Shown here: positions 47,805 through 59,822 of the stretch, piece after piece
Numbering within the stretch: position 1 is the first letter of the stretch
Layout: each line of letters begins with the position of its first letter
NCBI GenBank assembly: GCA_012064385.1
Contig: QRDG01000535.1
Span: 284,068-348,067, forward strand
Origin: Puccinellia tenuiflora
Lineage: Eukaryota > Streptophyta > Magnoliopsida > Poales > Poaceae
Direction: 5' to 3'
Length of the DNA stretch: 64,000 bases
Translations under genes and position numbers: made by a program
Notes under the pieces: generated by a model
The model's database searches: none
What the model was told of the DNA's origin: nothing
Seen by the model: the letters and a program-made list of their open reading frames with translations, nothing else

Positions 47805-49064
47805 ATGATCCGACCAGGCTCCAAGGAGTCACAAAATTATGAAAACAATAGCCAGAAAGTTTATCCTCAACCCATTGATGAAAATATGAATCAGAACATG
47901 GACAGTATGATTGGTAGGATATTCGGTAACATATCCTCTTTAAAGGCTGCATACATTCAGCTGCAGGAAGCTCACACCCCATACGACCCTGACAAGATAC
48001 AAACTGCTGATAGGCTTCTCATAGATGAGCTCACGAGGCTTTCAGAACTCAAGCATACATACAGAGAGAAAAATCCTAAGCCAGTAGCAGCATCACCTCA
48101 AGATTCACGCTTGCTTTCTGAGATACAGGAGCAGCAGAACTTGTTAAAGACATACGAGGTCATGGTAAAGAAGTTCCAGTCCCAGATCCAGAACAGAGAT
48201 ACCGAGATTACCCATTTACAGCAGCAAACCGATGAGGCCAAACATCGGAAATCAAAACTGGAGAAGAAATTGAAACAAAGGGGATTACTTAACAAGGAAT
48301 CTGAGGAGTCTGATGAAGAAGAGAACTACTTCTCCATTGAGCTGACACCAAGTTTATTTACATCTACTGCTGATAATGCATACCAATCAATACATGATTT
48401 CTCAAAGCCCATGATCAACATGATGAAAGCTGCAGGATGGGATCTTGATGCTGCTGCTGACGCAGTTGAACCAGGTGTAGTTTACACGAGGAGAGCTCAC
48501 AAGAAGTATGCATTTGAGTCCTATATCTGCCAAAGAATGTTCAGTGGTTTTCATGAAGAGAGCTTTTCCATCAAGGCTGCTACTGCTACTGTTTCCAATG
48601 AAGTTTTCTTTCATCAATTCCTCGCAGTACGAGCCATGGATCCGTTGGATGTATTGAGTCAAAACCCAGACTCAGTTTTTGGGAAGTTCTGCAGAACCAA
48701 ATACCTATTACTTGTGCACCCAAAGATGGAAGGATCTTTCTTCGGCAACATGGATCAGAGGAACTATGTCATGAGCGGTGGCCATCCAAGGACACCTTTC
48801 TATCAGGCATTTCTCAAGTTGGCAAAGTCCATATGGTTATTGCACAGGCTGGCGTACTCTTTCGATCCTAAGGTCAGGGTCTTCCAGGTGAAGAAGGGAA
48901 GCGAGTTCTCGGAGATTCACATGGAAAGTGTTGTCAAGGACATTGTCTTGGATGAAAGTGCCAAGAGGCCTAAAGTTGACTTGATGGTGATGCCTGGTTT
49001 CCTGATCGGGACTAGCGTCATACAGTCTCGAGTGTACCTTTCTGATGTCAAATGTGCGGAGTAA
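47805..49064 (+). CDS. DUF641 / GIL1-IRKI family protein
   Basis: An intact, intronless 419-residue frame. Members of this plant-specific family include GRAVITROPIC IN THE LIGHT 1, which acts in light-dependent control of gravitropism, and IRK-interacting protein. The biochemical activity is unknown. The N-terminal DUF641 region begins near residue 33 (DSMIGRIFGNISSLKAAYIQLQ) and runs to about 125. A coiled coil spans roughly 100-165 (heptad-rich Q/L/K), followed by an acidic patch SEESDEEE. The conserved C-terminal half includes AAGWDLDAAADAVEPGVVY, HKKYAFESYICQRMFSGF and FCRTKYLLLVHPKMEGSFFG. No signal peptide or membrane segment is seen, so it is probably cytosolic or peripheral. The start is supported by an in-frame stop two codons upstream. 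Length fits the shorter subgroup of the family, and no symbol is assigned because paralogues cannot be told apart here. Confidence 0.93.
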   Translation: MIRPGSKESQNYENNSQKVYPQPIDENMNQNMDSMIGRIFGNISSLKAAYIQLQEAHTPYDPDKIQTADRLLIDELTRLSELKHTYREKNPKPVAASPQDSRLLSEIQEQQNLLKTYEVMVKKFQSQIQNRDTEITHLQQQTDEAKHRKSKLEKKLKQRGLLNKESEESDEEENYFSIELTPSLFTSTADNAYQSIHDFSKPMINMMKAAGWDLDAAADAVEPGVVYTRRAHKKYAFESYICQRMFSGFHEESFSIKAATATVSNEVFFHQFLAVRAMDPLDVLSQNPDSVFGKFCRTKYLLLVHPKMEGSFFGNMDQRNYVMSGGHPRTPFYQAFLKLAKSIWLLHRLAYSFDPKVRVFQVKKGSEFSEIHMESVVKDIVLDESAKRPKVDLMVMPGFLIGTSVIQSRVYLSDVKCAE

Positions 49065-49275
49065 GAATGTCGCGGTTGCCTGAGAAGGTTTCTGGGCATT
49101 CCACATCCTGTGAGATGGTTTAGTTGCATCTGATAAGGTGGGGGACTTTGTATGTCTAGCAACAGCTTTGTGAAAAAGAAAAAAACATAGTATGGTTTTG
49201 TCATTTGAGGACTATAATGTCTTTTTTCCCGCTTTGTAATGTAATCCTGTCACAACGCTTGGTCTATATATAAAT
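49065..49275 (+). other. 3' UTR of the DUF641 gene
   Basis: A T-rich stretch after the stop, with AATGTAAT near 49239 and TATATATAAAT near 49265 as possible polyadenylation signals. The cleavage site is not determinable. Confidence 0.45.
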
Positions 49276-50217
49276 TATCTATGTGATGTGGAAGTTGCTG
49301 TCTATATGATGATTCATGATTGCACAGCCCCTTGAAAAGCTGGCATGCAGGTCCTCATTTTGGTGTCTAATCTGGCCTTTGTAGTGCATAATGGTACTTC
49401 TTTTTACTGCATTTGTAGCCAATCCGAGACGGATTGGGCATGCCGCAAATTGATTTTGCTGGACCGGCCGGTTGATTAATGGAATGTTCTCCATCAAAAC
49501 ACAGAGAGTTCCGTGCTAGGATTTCTCCACCTCACTGAGTACACATCTTAAAGCAAAACCCTTGCACCTCACCGCCTCCATATCAGGACTAGGCAAGCAG
49601 TTGGATTGTGAATCGGGTTATGAACAACCTAATCCGGATTAATTGGGATACTGTCGTGGTGNTAATTCCCTCTTTTCTCTCTCTAATATAATCATATAAG
49701 GAGTTGTATGTATACGTGATGTGCATGGACAAAGCTGACAAATTGTTCAGCATGGATCGATCCGATGCATGCATGAACTTGAACGTACGCGGCGCTTTGG
49801 CAAGGAGACGTGCTCATTATGGTTAAGCATGCATGTGGCCATGCAGTTATCGTTTGTGCCGTCGAGAGTCGCGTCTGTGTACAGACCGACGTGTCTGTAT
49901 ACAGAAACTGCTCTCTTGCATGCGTAACCGGCCGCATACGAGCAGCTGCGTCGATTGGAAGCGTCGCGTCTGCTGGAAGCACCGACTTCCAGGCCTATAA
50001 AAGGCCTGCTGTCTTGGCCGCATGGTATAATCCTCACCCGCAACGATTTCCGTTGCTTTACGCGCAGCGACAGCGCCGCGGCAACGGAGAACGGATGGTG
50101 TGATACGGATGCACACATACACATAAAGGATAGTTCTTCATCCATTGGAGGAACACTAATAGTTAGAGGTAGAGTGTCGTGGTGGTGTCACGGCAGATGC
50201 CATAGGATGGCTTGAAG
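49276..50217. other. Intergenic DNA with promoter-like stretch
   Basis: No convincing gene. One ambiguous base (n) is at 49662. 49750-49930 carries several CATGCATG/GCATGCATG words (RY-like) and a duplicated TCTGTnTACAGA word (about 49873 and 49892). It precedes the TATA-like site at 49996. Confidence 0.5.
49996..50004 (+). promoter_or_regulatory. TATA-like box in a near-palindrome, orphan promoter candidate
   Basis: CTATAAAAG sits inside AGGCCTATAAAAGGCCT, with RY-like elements 100-240 bp upstream. Only ~215 bp follow before the next retrotransposon at 50218, and no coding frame is evident. It could be the promoter of a gene truncated or displaced by that element. Confidence 0.4.
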
Positions 50218-51080
50218 TGTGGGGCCGATGGACGCTGGAGGCACCCGGGGAGGGCTTGCGCACACGGACACGCACACGAAGAACACAACTCACACACACA
50301 CACACGGTTTTACCCAGGTTCGGGGCTCTCGTGAGGAGATAACGCCCCTACTCCTGCCTGTCCGACCTGTATATATGATCCACTAGTGATTTACAACCTT
50401 GCTCCTTGAGCTGGATAGGAGAATAGCACGATCTAGGCCTCCAACCGAGTCTCGGAAGCTCTCTCTAGCTCTCTACTGACTGTGAAAGAAATGCTCTAAT
50501 GCGTATGCTTGAGGCGAGTATGCGTGCAGGCGTCCCCGTAAGAGGAGCCCCTGGTGCTCCTTATAAAGGGAAGCCCAGGGCACAAGTTAGGGCTGACATC
50601 AGTGCTGGCGTAGCCCGGACTGTTGCCACGCCCGGTCCTCTGACCGCTTCCGTCACCGCGCCGTGGCACGTCCCATCTGTCTCCTCCAACACACTGCTCC
50701 CTGGTACCGCTTCGGTCAGCGGCATGGAGGTCAATCACTCTGGTCAAGTGGCCTCGTCCCATCGTGCAAGTGGCTCTGCGTCCTGACCCGTGATTGTAGG
50801 GACAAGACCTGCGCCTTGACCATGGCCCGAGTAAGCCTCCTTATCCGGCACAGGCATGCCGAACTCTCGGTAACTCGGTTTCGCCTTCCCTGCACACAAG
50901 AAGAACAAAGAACGATCCGACATATAACTTGCGTGATCCGACATAACAATATGTCGGTTAATCATGACCCGGTCAGCTCCGAGTCAGCCGGTACAGTTAT
51001 GTCGGTTTCAGTGACCCGGTCAACACCGAGTCAACCCTTATATCGACGCGTTGCCCATATCCGGGGGTTGTCCCCCGACA
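50218..51080 (+). repeat. Candidate 5' LTR
   Basis: 863 bp opening TGTGGGGCCGATGG and closing TTGTCCCCCGACA, which gives the TG...CA ends and a short inverted terminus (TGTnGGGG). It contains a (CA)n run at 50291-50305. No canonical primer site follows at 51081, which lowers confidence. An alternative start is TGAAGTG at 50213. Confidence 0.45.
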
Positions 51081-51629
51081 TTAGTCCCCGAAGCTGGCGC
51101 GGTCCTGCAGCCTCGGATGGAGGGCCACGGCAGGTTTACCCCGAAATTAGCATTTTTAACCGATCTCCGACATAACATATGCCGGCGACACTCGTATGTC
51201 GGAAAACACCATGTATCCCAAATTGATATCTCATCTTGCGTCGGATCATTCCGACTTACGGGACCAAACCTCATGACTCCTCCGAGTCGTCGGTTCCCTA
51301 CGTGGCAGAGCATCTCTGCCTGACGCCTCGGTCATCGTGCACGGATGGACGTGCCACAGGCATGCGTGCCACCTGTGTGACGTCGGTCGTCTTGGCCACT
51401 GTGCCCACGTAAGCACTTGAGTGCAGCCTTGACCGCGCGTGCGTCTCCTCGGGTCTCGCCCGATCGCGTGTATCGCCCTTGGACCGTTGGCCTCCTGTGG
51501 CCTCCCGTGTGGCCGATCGTGCGGCGGTTAAGCCGCAACGGGAATCGTGCCACAGATCGTGGGGTGGTAACCTCTCGTCCGTTACGAGATCGTGCGCAGT
51601 AACTCCCGCACACACGATCTCCTCCGCCG

Positions 51630-51640
51630 CCCATAAATAG
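51630..51640 (+). promoter_or_regulatory. TATA box upstream of the Transposase_28 gene
   Basis: CCATAAATAGC is followed by a CT-rich leader. A 5'-UTR intron with donor CGCG|GTAAAG at 51812 and acceptor TTTTTTGCAG ending at 52135 precedes the ATG at 52157. Confidence 0.5.
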
Positions 51641-53976
51641 CAAGGAGAGGTACGGTTCTCCCCTTCGCGCTCATTCATCCTCTTCCTTGCCTCCTCGCTC
51701 TCCTCCTTCTCCAGTGCACGCAGAGCCCGGAATCCGCCGCCGCCGCACGGATTCACGCACGCCGACGAGCCGCCGACGCACAGCGCCGCCGTCGCACCTC
51801 ACGACACCGCGGTAAAGCTTTCCCCTCTTCCTCTCTCTTTCTTCCTTTGCGCATTAGCGCTTTAAATCTACGGGAACTCCTCCGCCATTATTTCTTTATT
51901 TGCTTTTGTTCGTGCCCTTGCTCTTCACCGCGGCGACGCATCGCGCGCCGCCGGTGACCTCGCGGCCGTGGTTGCGGTGCGCCGCCGGCGGGTTAGCCGC
52001 CACGGCACCTCTTTTCTCCCTCTCTACCTCTCCTTTGGATCTAGCACTTGTTCACATCTACCCGCATTTTTCCCCCTTTTTCTTTCTATTTTCACTACGG
52101 CACACACCACTCACAGGAGGTGAACTTTTTTGCAGATCTCGGTATTCCTCGCCGATATGTCGGACGACGCCGCCCTCGAGGTGATCGACTCGGTTGAAGA
52201 GACCACCGTGGAGGGATCCACTCGGGCCTCTTGGGAAGGCTCCGATGTCGGACGAGCCGAGATAGACTGGTTGGTCCGGACGCGACGGATCCCGCCCGGA
52301 GTCGAGTGCCGAATGCCCGGCACCGAGACCACGCCGAGTCTCAAGGAGGGCGAACGAGTCGTCTTCGTCGCGCACTTCGAGCGGGGATTCGGATTACCCG
52401 CCAGTGTGTTCTTCCGAAACTTCCTCGACAGTTTCGGTCTCCAGCCTCACCACTTACCGGCCAACGCCATCACCACCTTATCCTCCTTCGCTTCCTTCAC
52501 CGAGGGTTATCTCGGTCTCAAGGCCAGCGTCCGCGCATGGTCCAAGTACTTCGGATTCCGGAAGCAAGTCATTCCGAATCCTGCCGACCCGGCCGCCCCC
52601 AAGATGATGACCCAGTGCGGGGCCGCCACCGTCACGCCTCGGCGCGGCTCAATTTTTCCCCGGATCAACGGCTTGGAGTCATGCCAGAAATGGCAGCGCT
52701 CCTTCTTCTACGTGAAGAACTCGACCGACGTCGACAAGATCAACTTGCCGGATTTCGTCATCGGCCCCCCCACAGCGCAACTCAACTGGGGTACAATCCA
52801 ACCGACAAAGAGGTCGAGGTCAACCAGATCCACGAAGTCGTGGGACAGCTCCGAGCAGAAGGACTAACTGCTGACGATCAGTTGGCGACATTCATTAGCC
52901 GCCGGGTCTCACCCCTCCAGCGCCGAGTCCACAAGATTTGCCACATGAGTGGCCCTCTTGACCCGACTCGGATAAGCACGGTCGAGCTGACCAAGGCCCA
53001 GATCCGGCAGCGGGTCAAGGCCATAGCTCGGACGAGGATGACGGAGGAGTGGGAGTGGGGAATAGAACCTTACAGCCGGAACAACCTTCCGCCCCAGGTA
53101 AACGACTTGCACCGACGTAACTTTCCTACCGACATAAATTCTTAAGTCGGTTCCCTTTTTATACTCGGCCTTAATCTTTCTCTGTTTCCCTCGCACAGAG
53201 ATTCGCGCGGCAAAAGAAGGAGGACGGACCGGATCCTGCTGCCAAATGGGGTCCAGACCGGGTCGAAGCTGACTCGGAGGACCCGGATAATGACGACAAC
53301 ATGCCGATCCCTGATGTCGGCACAATTCCTGTCGGCACAGTTCCTGTCACCGGTAAGGCTCGCGTCCGAGATTGGTCAGATGATGATGATGACGACTGTC
53401 AAATTCTAGAGGTACATGATCCTCTCCCGATTGCCTTCTCTTACCCGGTGCCCTCGCCCTCAGCTGACGCGGACGACCAGGTGCTCGACGTGGAGCCCCT
53501 CGCCGTGGGACCCAAGGGCGCAGTTCGGAAACGCCCGGCAGCAGCGACCGCCGGTGCCGGAACATCCGGCGCTCCCGCGTAGAAGAAACGGCGGGTAAAG
53601 ACTGCAGCGAAGCGCCGCGAGCGCCCCGTCACTAAGGAGTAAGACTCCTCTCATACCGACATAAACTTTTTACGACTGACCACATTTTTTCTCCTTCTGA
53701 CAATCCACTTTACTTCTTTGCCTTGCAGCTCCGCTCCTCTGGAGATTCCCACCGAGCCCACTGACTCGGTTCCCCTCAGGACTCCGACTCCGACTCGGCC
53801 GGACGACACGAGGCTGCCGAGTCCGCCACGGACCAGCCCGATAGTGCCTCCAACAGTTCCGGGATCCGGGACCGGAGAGGCCGAGTCGGTAACGACCGAC
53901 ATATCCAAGAATCTCGGGGCCAGCACGTCGGCCCCCGAAACAGAGAAGACTGCGGCACCAGAAGATTCGGCCCATC

Positions 53977-56900
53977 TGTAGCGCCCCGACCCCGGAATTA
54001 TACAGAGAGGCTATGTAGTCAACACATCCATCAATGTATAAAACAAAGATCGAGACTTGTGGAACAGAACTGGCACCAAAGCATGACTCTCCGACACAAA
54101 ACATTTATAAAGCAACTCATATAACGAGAAGAATACAAATATTACAAACAAAAGGATCACAGATCCAACAATTCAACAAGCGGAAGCGGGTAGTGTTGTC
54201 TAACAACAAGAAGCAAATATATGGCCTAAGAGGCCTACAATAAACATCACCCAAGCCAGCTTGTTCCACGGTCCCAAGCTGCCACCTGGGAACCCCAGAC
54301 TAGTAGTCGACGTCAACGAAGAACCCACCTAGCTGCTCGGTGTCGTCCTCCTCTGAAATACAAATACATAGAGGCAGCAAAGAGAGACTGAGTACGATGT
54401 ACTCGCAAGTTTAGTAGGGCGATATAGGCCCAATGACTGACGGAGGCTCTAAAGCTTTATATGTAGTTATTTTTGCATAAAGCCAGTTTTCAATAAAAGA
54501 TATGAAAGACACAAGGCTTCGTCTATTCAGAATATTTTTCATAAAAGGGGATAAGAGGGTAAACATCTCATCTTCGGTTCTCAGCGAACCTACTTACAAC
54601 CATCACCACTCATCTCACACAAAGGCACTCCCTCGACTCACCCTCGAGGAAATGAACCTTTATCTCAAGTTGATTAATGCAACCTTTAGCTGCCATATCA
54701 ATTAGGTTAAAAGTTATCTATGAGCTGATCCGCCTTTCCCAAGAGTTTGTCCATAACCGTGGACACGGCTTTTCGAAAAGATTAAACCCTGCAGGGGTGT
54801 ACTAATTTACCCATCGGTACCGTCCGGCTCACCTAGTTGGCCCTCTTCCGGGGAAGGCCGGCGAGTGGGCGCGGTTAGACCTTTACATTGCATGAGACTA
54901 TCCAAGAGTCATCTGTGGCCACAGAACAGGTTTCAGCGCCTATTTCAGCACCCCGCCCCATCGCCACGCCCTAAACTCCACATCATTCTTTTTCCACCCA
55001 CACCTCACACGCAAATGGAAAACCGAACTAGAGGACCCTTGGATACGCCCGCACAACTTATTTGGTCAAAGGGGGTTCCATATGCCCCCACCTCCGGAAG
55101 CACGCTCGTTTTCTTGGTTCTAGCTAAAAGCACTCTCAGCCTAGGCGACAAGAATGAGGCAAACCACCCTCCCCGAGGGCAACTCATCCAAGCCTTTAAC
55201 AAATTAATTAAGCATCACATTTATCCACCATGCCCGAATCATTCCATCAATCATCAAATAAATTATGGAATTCAATATGGACATAACTAGTATTTCAGCT
55301 AAGCATTTCTAAGCATGGCTAAGCATATATCCAACAATTATATTTGTATCCGGCCAACACATCAACACTAGGGTTCATAGGTAGGGATACATGTGATTGG
55401 CTCGGGGAAGACATGCAATCATAGGATATTCTCATAATTACCAAAAGACATTTGAACCGCATGCAATATTATGGTGGATAAAATAATTTGATAAAAGCCT
55501 AGGATACTAGATGCCAAGAAGGTTAGGTTATCTCTTGCCTTGCTGCCCGGGAGTGAAGCACTGATCGTCGGGGTAGTTAGAGAGACCCTCGGCTCCGGAA
55601 TCTATCGATACCCCAAAAGAAATACAAAGAACACAATAAATCACAAGAACACAATGTGCAATGCTCAGTCACATGATGGCATGTCAAATTGATGCAAGGA
55701 TATTAACATTTAATTGATCTAACAATTTAAATGGAGTTCCAAATAATTAGTGCAATTATTTGGAAGCAACCCCATATTTATCTTAGTGACCACAATCTTT
55801 ATAAATCATTAGATTATTAGAGAAGTGGCTCAATTATGCATGAACATGACATGAAAGGATAGGTTTCGTTCTTCCGACCAATTCGGTAATTTATTTGTAA
55901 TTTTCGGAGTACCGATGAAATAAATAGCAAATTAATTAAATAATTAAATTTAATTCATTTAACCAATTTATGGATAACATCAAATAAATATTTGTGGTCA
56001 TGACATGATATCAGCATGGTTGAGTAGCATTTGACATGTTGATCACATTGGTATTTTATTTGTAATTTTTGGACAATTATTTAATAAGTTATGAATTCTT
56101 CCTAATTTGGTATTAATTAACCCATTTTAGGAATTCTTAGATAGAAATCAAAAATATAAACTCAAAAGATCATTACAATTGTTTCAACAGATAGAGTTTG
56201 TCTTTCTGAACATTTTGATATTTTATTTGCTATTTTTGGAGCAGTATTTAAATAGTTACCAATTATTTGATTTTGTTTTAGCTCCAAAAAGAAAAAGGAA
56301 GGAAAAACCCAGAGAGGCCGGCCAGGCCGGGGTGCAGGCCAGCCATATTGGCCGGGCCACAACCGAGAGGCCCCGGCCACTGGGCCGGCCATATGGCCGG
56401 GCAGGGACCCGAGAGGCCCCGGCCACCGAACCGGTCAGGCCGGGGGGCCAGGCCGGGCGCGCACGCACGCGGCGGCACCCGACGGAGGAAAAATGGCCGG
56501 CGACGACCATGCTCCGGCGGCGCTACGCGGCTACGCGTGTGCCCAACAGGCGCGCCAGATGGGGCGGTAGCAGAGCGAGTGCAAGGAGACGGAGAGGGAG
56601 GCACAGGGCGAGGTGTGCGTGATCGACGGCGCAAGGCCGCGGCGGGCGGCCGGCGGCATCCGCACGGACGCGAGGATGCAGAGGGGGAGGGGGAAGAGGA
56701 AGTTGTCCCGGGGACGCGCGGACTCACCCTGAACGGCTGGGGAAGCTTGGCGTGGCCGGAGGAGGTCCGAGGCGACGGCAATTTGGCGAGGACGACGACG
56801 GCACGCGGCGGACGGCGTCGGAAGGGAACTGAGCGATTAGCTCGCGTCCGGCCCTCCCATCAAGCGGGCTTCAGCGGGGAAGATGGAGGGCGACGAGGCA

Positions 56901-57844
56901 GGTCTTCCAGCGCGATCAGCTCGCCCCGAGGTCGATGGAGACGACGGCGATGCGACGGCGGACGGCGGCATCTCGGGAGCTCGCTAGGGTTCGGTACGAT
57001 CCGGAAAAACGGGGAGATCAGGGGGGGAAAAGGAGAGGGGGCAGTTGCGCGTCCTCGGCAGGTCCTTGACCACCGAGAGGGGGGCCGTGGGGTGGGCACG
57101 GCGGCATGGGCGGGCGCGGCCACGGCATGGCGCCAGTGACAGCCATGGAAGCCACGGTGAGAAAAAAAGAAAAAGGAAAAGGGAGAATTTTGGATACCCC
57201 CCTGGCAGATTTAACTTAATTACAAAGAGGTCCTGCAGCAACTTTTAACAATTTAACTGGGCCTTTATACAATTTTTATAAAATGTGTCAAAATTCACAT
57301 AGGCTCCCTTTAACCCTTAGGTACCCCACAAAATTTGGTGAGGCAAAATAAATTATTTTGACCAACATTTGTTCATAGCTTATTTAAGGTAATTTTGGGC
57401 AATTTCCAAATTGTATTTAATTGGAGCATTTAAGCATTCCCAAAAATTGTAAAAATATTCATGGAGGCTCTAACCATAGCATTGAGGCTCCCCATGATTT
57501 TAGTTTGAATTTTTGGAAAACTTTTCTTGGTTCCAAAATAGGAATTGAATTAAGCCAATTGAATTCTCAAATTTATTTATTTGATTGGCATTTATAAAAT
57601 AAATTCTTAGAACTTCCGGGACAATTTGGAAACTCAAGAATAAGTTGGTTTGGCCATTTTGGCAAAGCATTCATTTTTGGAAATTTGAGGAAGGGTTTTG
57701 CTTCCTTTGTTTTAAGGTGTTGCTTTGTTTCCAAGTGTTGCTTTACTTATAATTAGCAATTTAAATAATTATGCCATGATGCAATACAAAGCAAAAAGTG
57801 AAAATTTGGCCCATATTTTAGGGTACCAAATCTGGGCTGTTACA
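53977..57844 (-). repeat. 3' LTR of the LARD-like element
   Basis: 3868 bp. It has a GC-rich core at 56290-57130 with GGCCGG-rich repeats. Frames of 150-263 codons in that core occur on both strands, recur in the other LTR with indels, and look non-coding. Confidence 0.92.
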
Positions 57845-59822
57845 ATTCTACCCCCCTTACAAGAATCTCGCCCCGAGATTCCTAGAGTAGGAAGAGGGAA
57901 AAGGGAAACATGGAACACCTCATCTTCATCGTTTCAGAGATTTGGCTAACTAACAGGACATGCCAAAAAGGCGGAAAGAACAGGAGATAACTTAAGGTGG
58001 TAGACAAAATGACTCTTGCCCAAAACCATAAGTTATTGAGAGGAAAAAGAACGACTTGACCAAACAAAGGTCGAGCCGAGGATAGGACAACCGATCACCA
58101 AGACAGCACTTCAAACCACCAAGAGGTGTAGGTCATCGAAACTTGAAGCACTGCGAGGAGGAAAGACATCTTCCGGACTCCACACTTCGGATACACGAGA
58201 GGTTTCCATTAGGTCACGATTCACGAAGAGGAGTTCGATCCAGCAAGACTCCAGACAATGGAGCCCAGCTGATTCATGATTGGGAAACACCGGTAAGCGG
58301 ACGAGATTTGAGAACCTTTTCTTATATTGGAACTTCTCGGTCAGGGGTTTGGTGTGCACACATGGCTTAATCAGAGAAAGGGGAGGTAACAACCTACCAG
58401 CTCCATGATGCACATATACATAACCAACCTGTGATTTTAACCCGAGGGGACAAGTAAACTTCACTCGGATCCCCAGCGACAAAAAGTCACTGGTTGCGAC
58501 AGAAAACTTGCATTTCAAGGAAAAGATGTGGTCTTTAGAGCTTCGACACGAATCTAACTCGTTGACCGAAGTTGCACCTAGACGAAAATGGACTTGGCAA
58601 CACAGACAGCTCAGCCCGATGATATGATTACCAAACAGGCTAAGAGTGCCACCAAAGTCTTTGGATTTCAGAGCAATAGCATTTGCTAAGAGTTTCCGAC
58701 TACCACAACGCTATCCATCCTCAACACTCTCGAGCCTGAGAACTCGGAGGTAGATGGATAGGGAAGGGTGAGAGCATCACTTCATCAAGCTCGTCATGAG
58801 ACTAAGCACGACTTCTCGATATAAAAGAGTGTGACACTCCAAGGTGGAACGGAACAAAAGCTAACAAGCTCCTACTCCGCGAGTTACAAAACTTTGACCT
58901 AACCGAGATATGGACGAAGTCCCGGAGTTTGCTTCTCCGGACATCCCGAAGTGGAATGTCTTGAAGAACCACAAGGATAACATGCATCAGAACACCCCAA
59001 TGCAAGATAACTTGATTGTCAACAGATTGATAGGGGACTGATAATAGATTTGGATTAAGGAACGGGCTAACAACAATTTAGGATATTGTAGAAGCCCAGG
59101 TTAGCACTCTTCCGACAACTAGTGCCGAAAGGAGTTTCAGGAAAGGTGTTACCGGAGGGAACACAGTTATTGATGGAAACTCGCTAAAAGCAATCCCGTT
59201 ATGATTCAGATGATTCCATGACAGAGAGCCTAGCTAAAGCTAGTGATGAAGAAGAGCATTGTCGAAGAAAACAATTACGGCTGCAACCTCGAGCTTGAAG
59301 ACTCACTTCAATTTCTGCCAACCTGATGTAGGGTTTAACCATTAGCACCAGGGTTCAACGGACAAGATCTTGGGTTAAAGATCAGCTTCATGCACTGGGA
59401 CTCACAATAGTATAATGCTCACAAGGGTGACAGCCCTCACGAATAATTACACCGGAGCCCTAGCACAATCCGGGACCTTCGGTTCAAGATCTTGGGCTAA
59501 AGCAAGGGAATTTCTTGACGATCCGCAACACTTCCTTTCTTCGGCTTCAGAAATGGGAAGACGAGCTAAGTTAACCACTAACTAAAGGTAGAACCCAACC
59601 CCGCGATCCTAGAGATTTAGAAGTCGCCGATGATCAGAAAACCGTTAAAATCAAATAGAGGTAAGATGGCACCGAGATTAGAGTGAATTAGGTAAGGAGT
59701 AAAAAGAATCCTAGGAGGGTTTTCACAACTCATTTTTAGGTTGAAAATAATTTTCACGAACTAGACTCGACATCGACCAAAAGAACGGGTTTCCTACAGG
59801 CAGTCCTGCTCTGATACCAACT
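57845..59822 (-). other. Non-coding interior of the LARD-like element
   Basis: Begins beside the LTR with the purine tract (minus strand) and ends with the Met-tRNA-type primer site at about 59808-59820. The longest open frame (135 codons, 58518-58111 minus) has no recognisable domain. Confidence 0.75.

Noticed and set aside
49810..50103. A 97-codon frame downstream of the RY-like elements
   Set aside because: It overlaps the putative TATA box, has frames open on the opposite strand, and resembles no known protein.
52231..52790. First part of a 304-codon plus-strand frame
   Set aside because: Up to the G run at 52788 it is the out-of-frame shadow of the Transposase_28 exon; only the part after 52791 is real coding sequence.
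56278..57139. A 263-codon plus-strand frame and a 167-codon minus-strand frame (repeated at 62023-63062)
   Set aside because: Inside the GC-rich LTR core; the frames differ between the two LTR copies because of indels and show no family resemblance.
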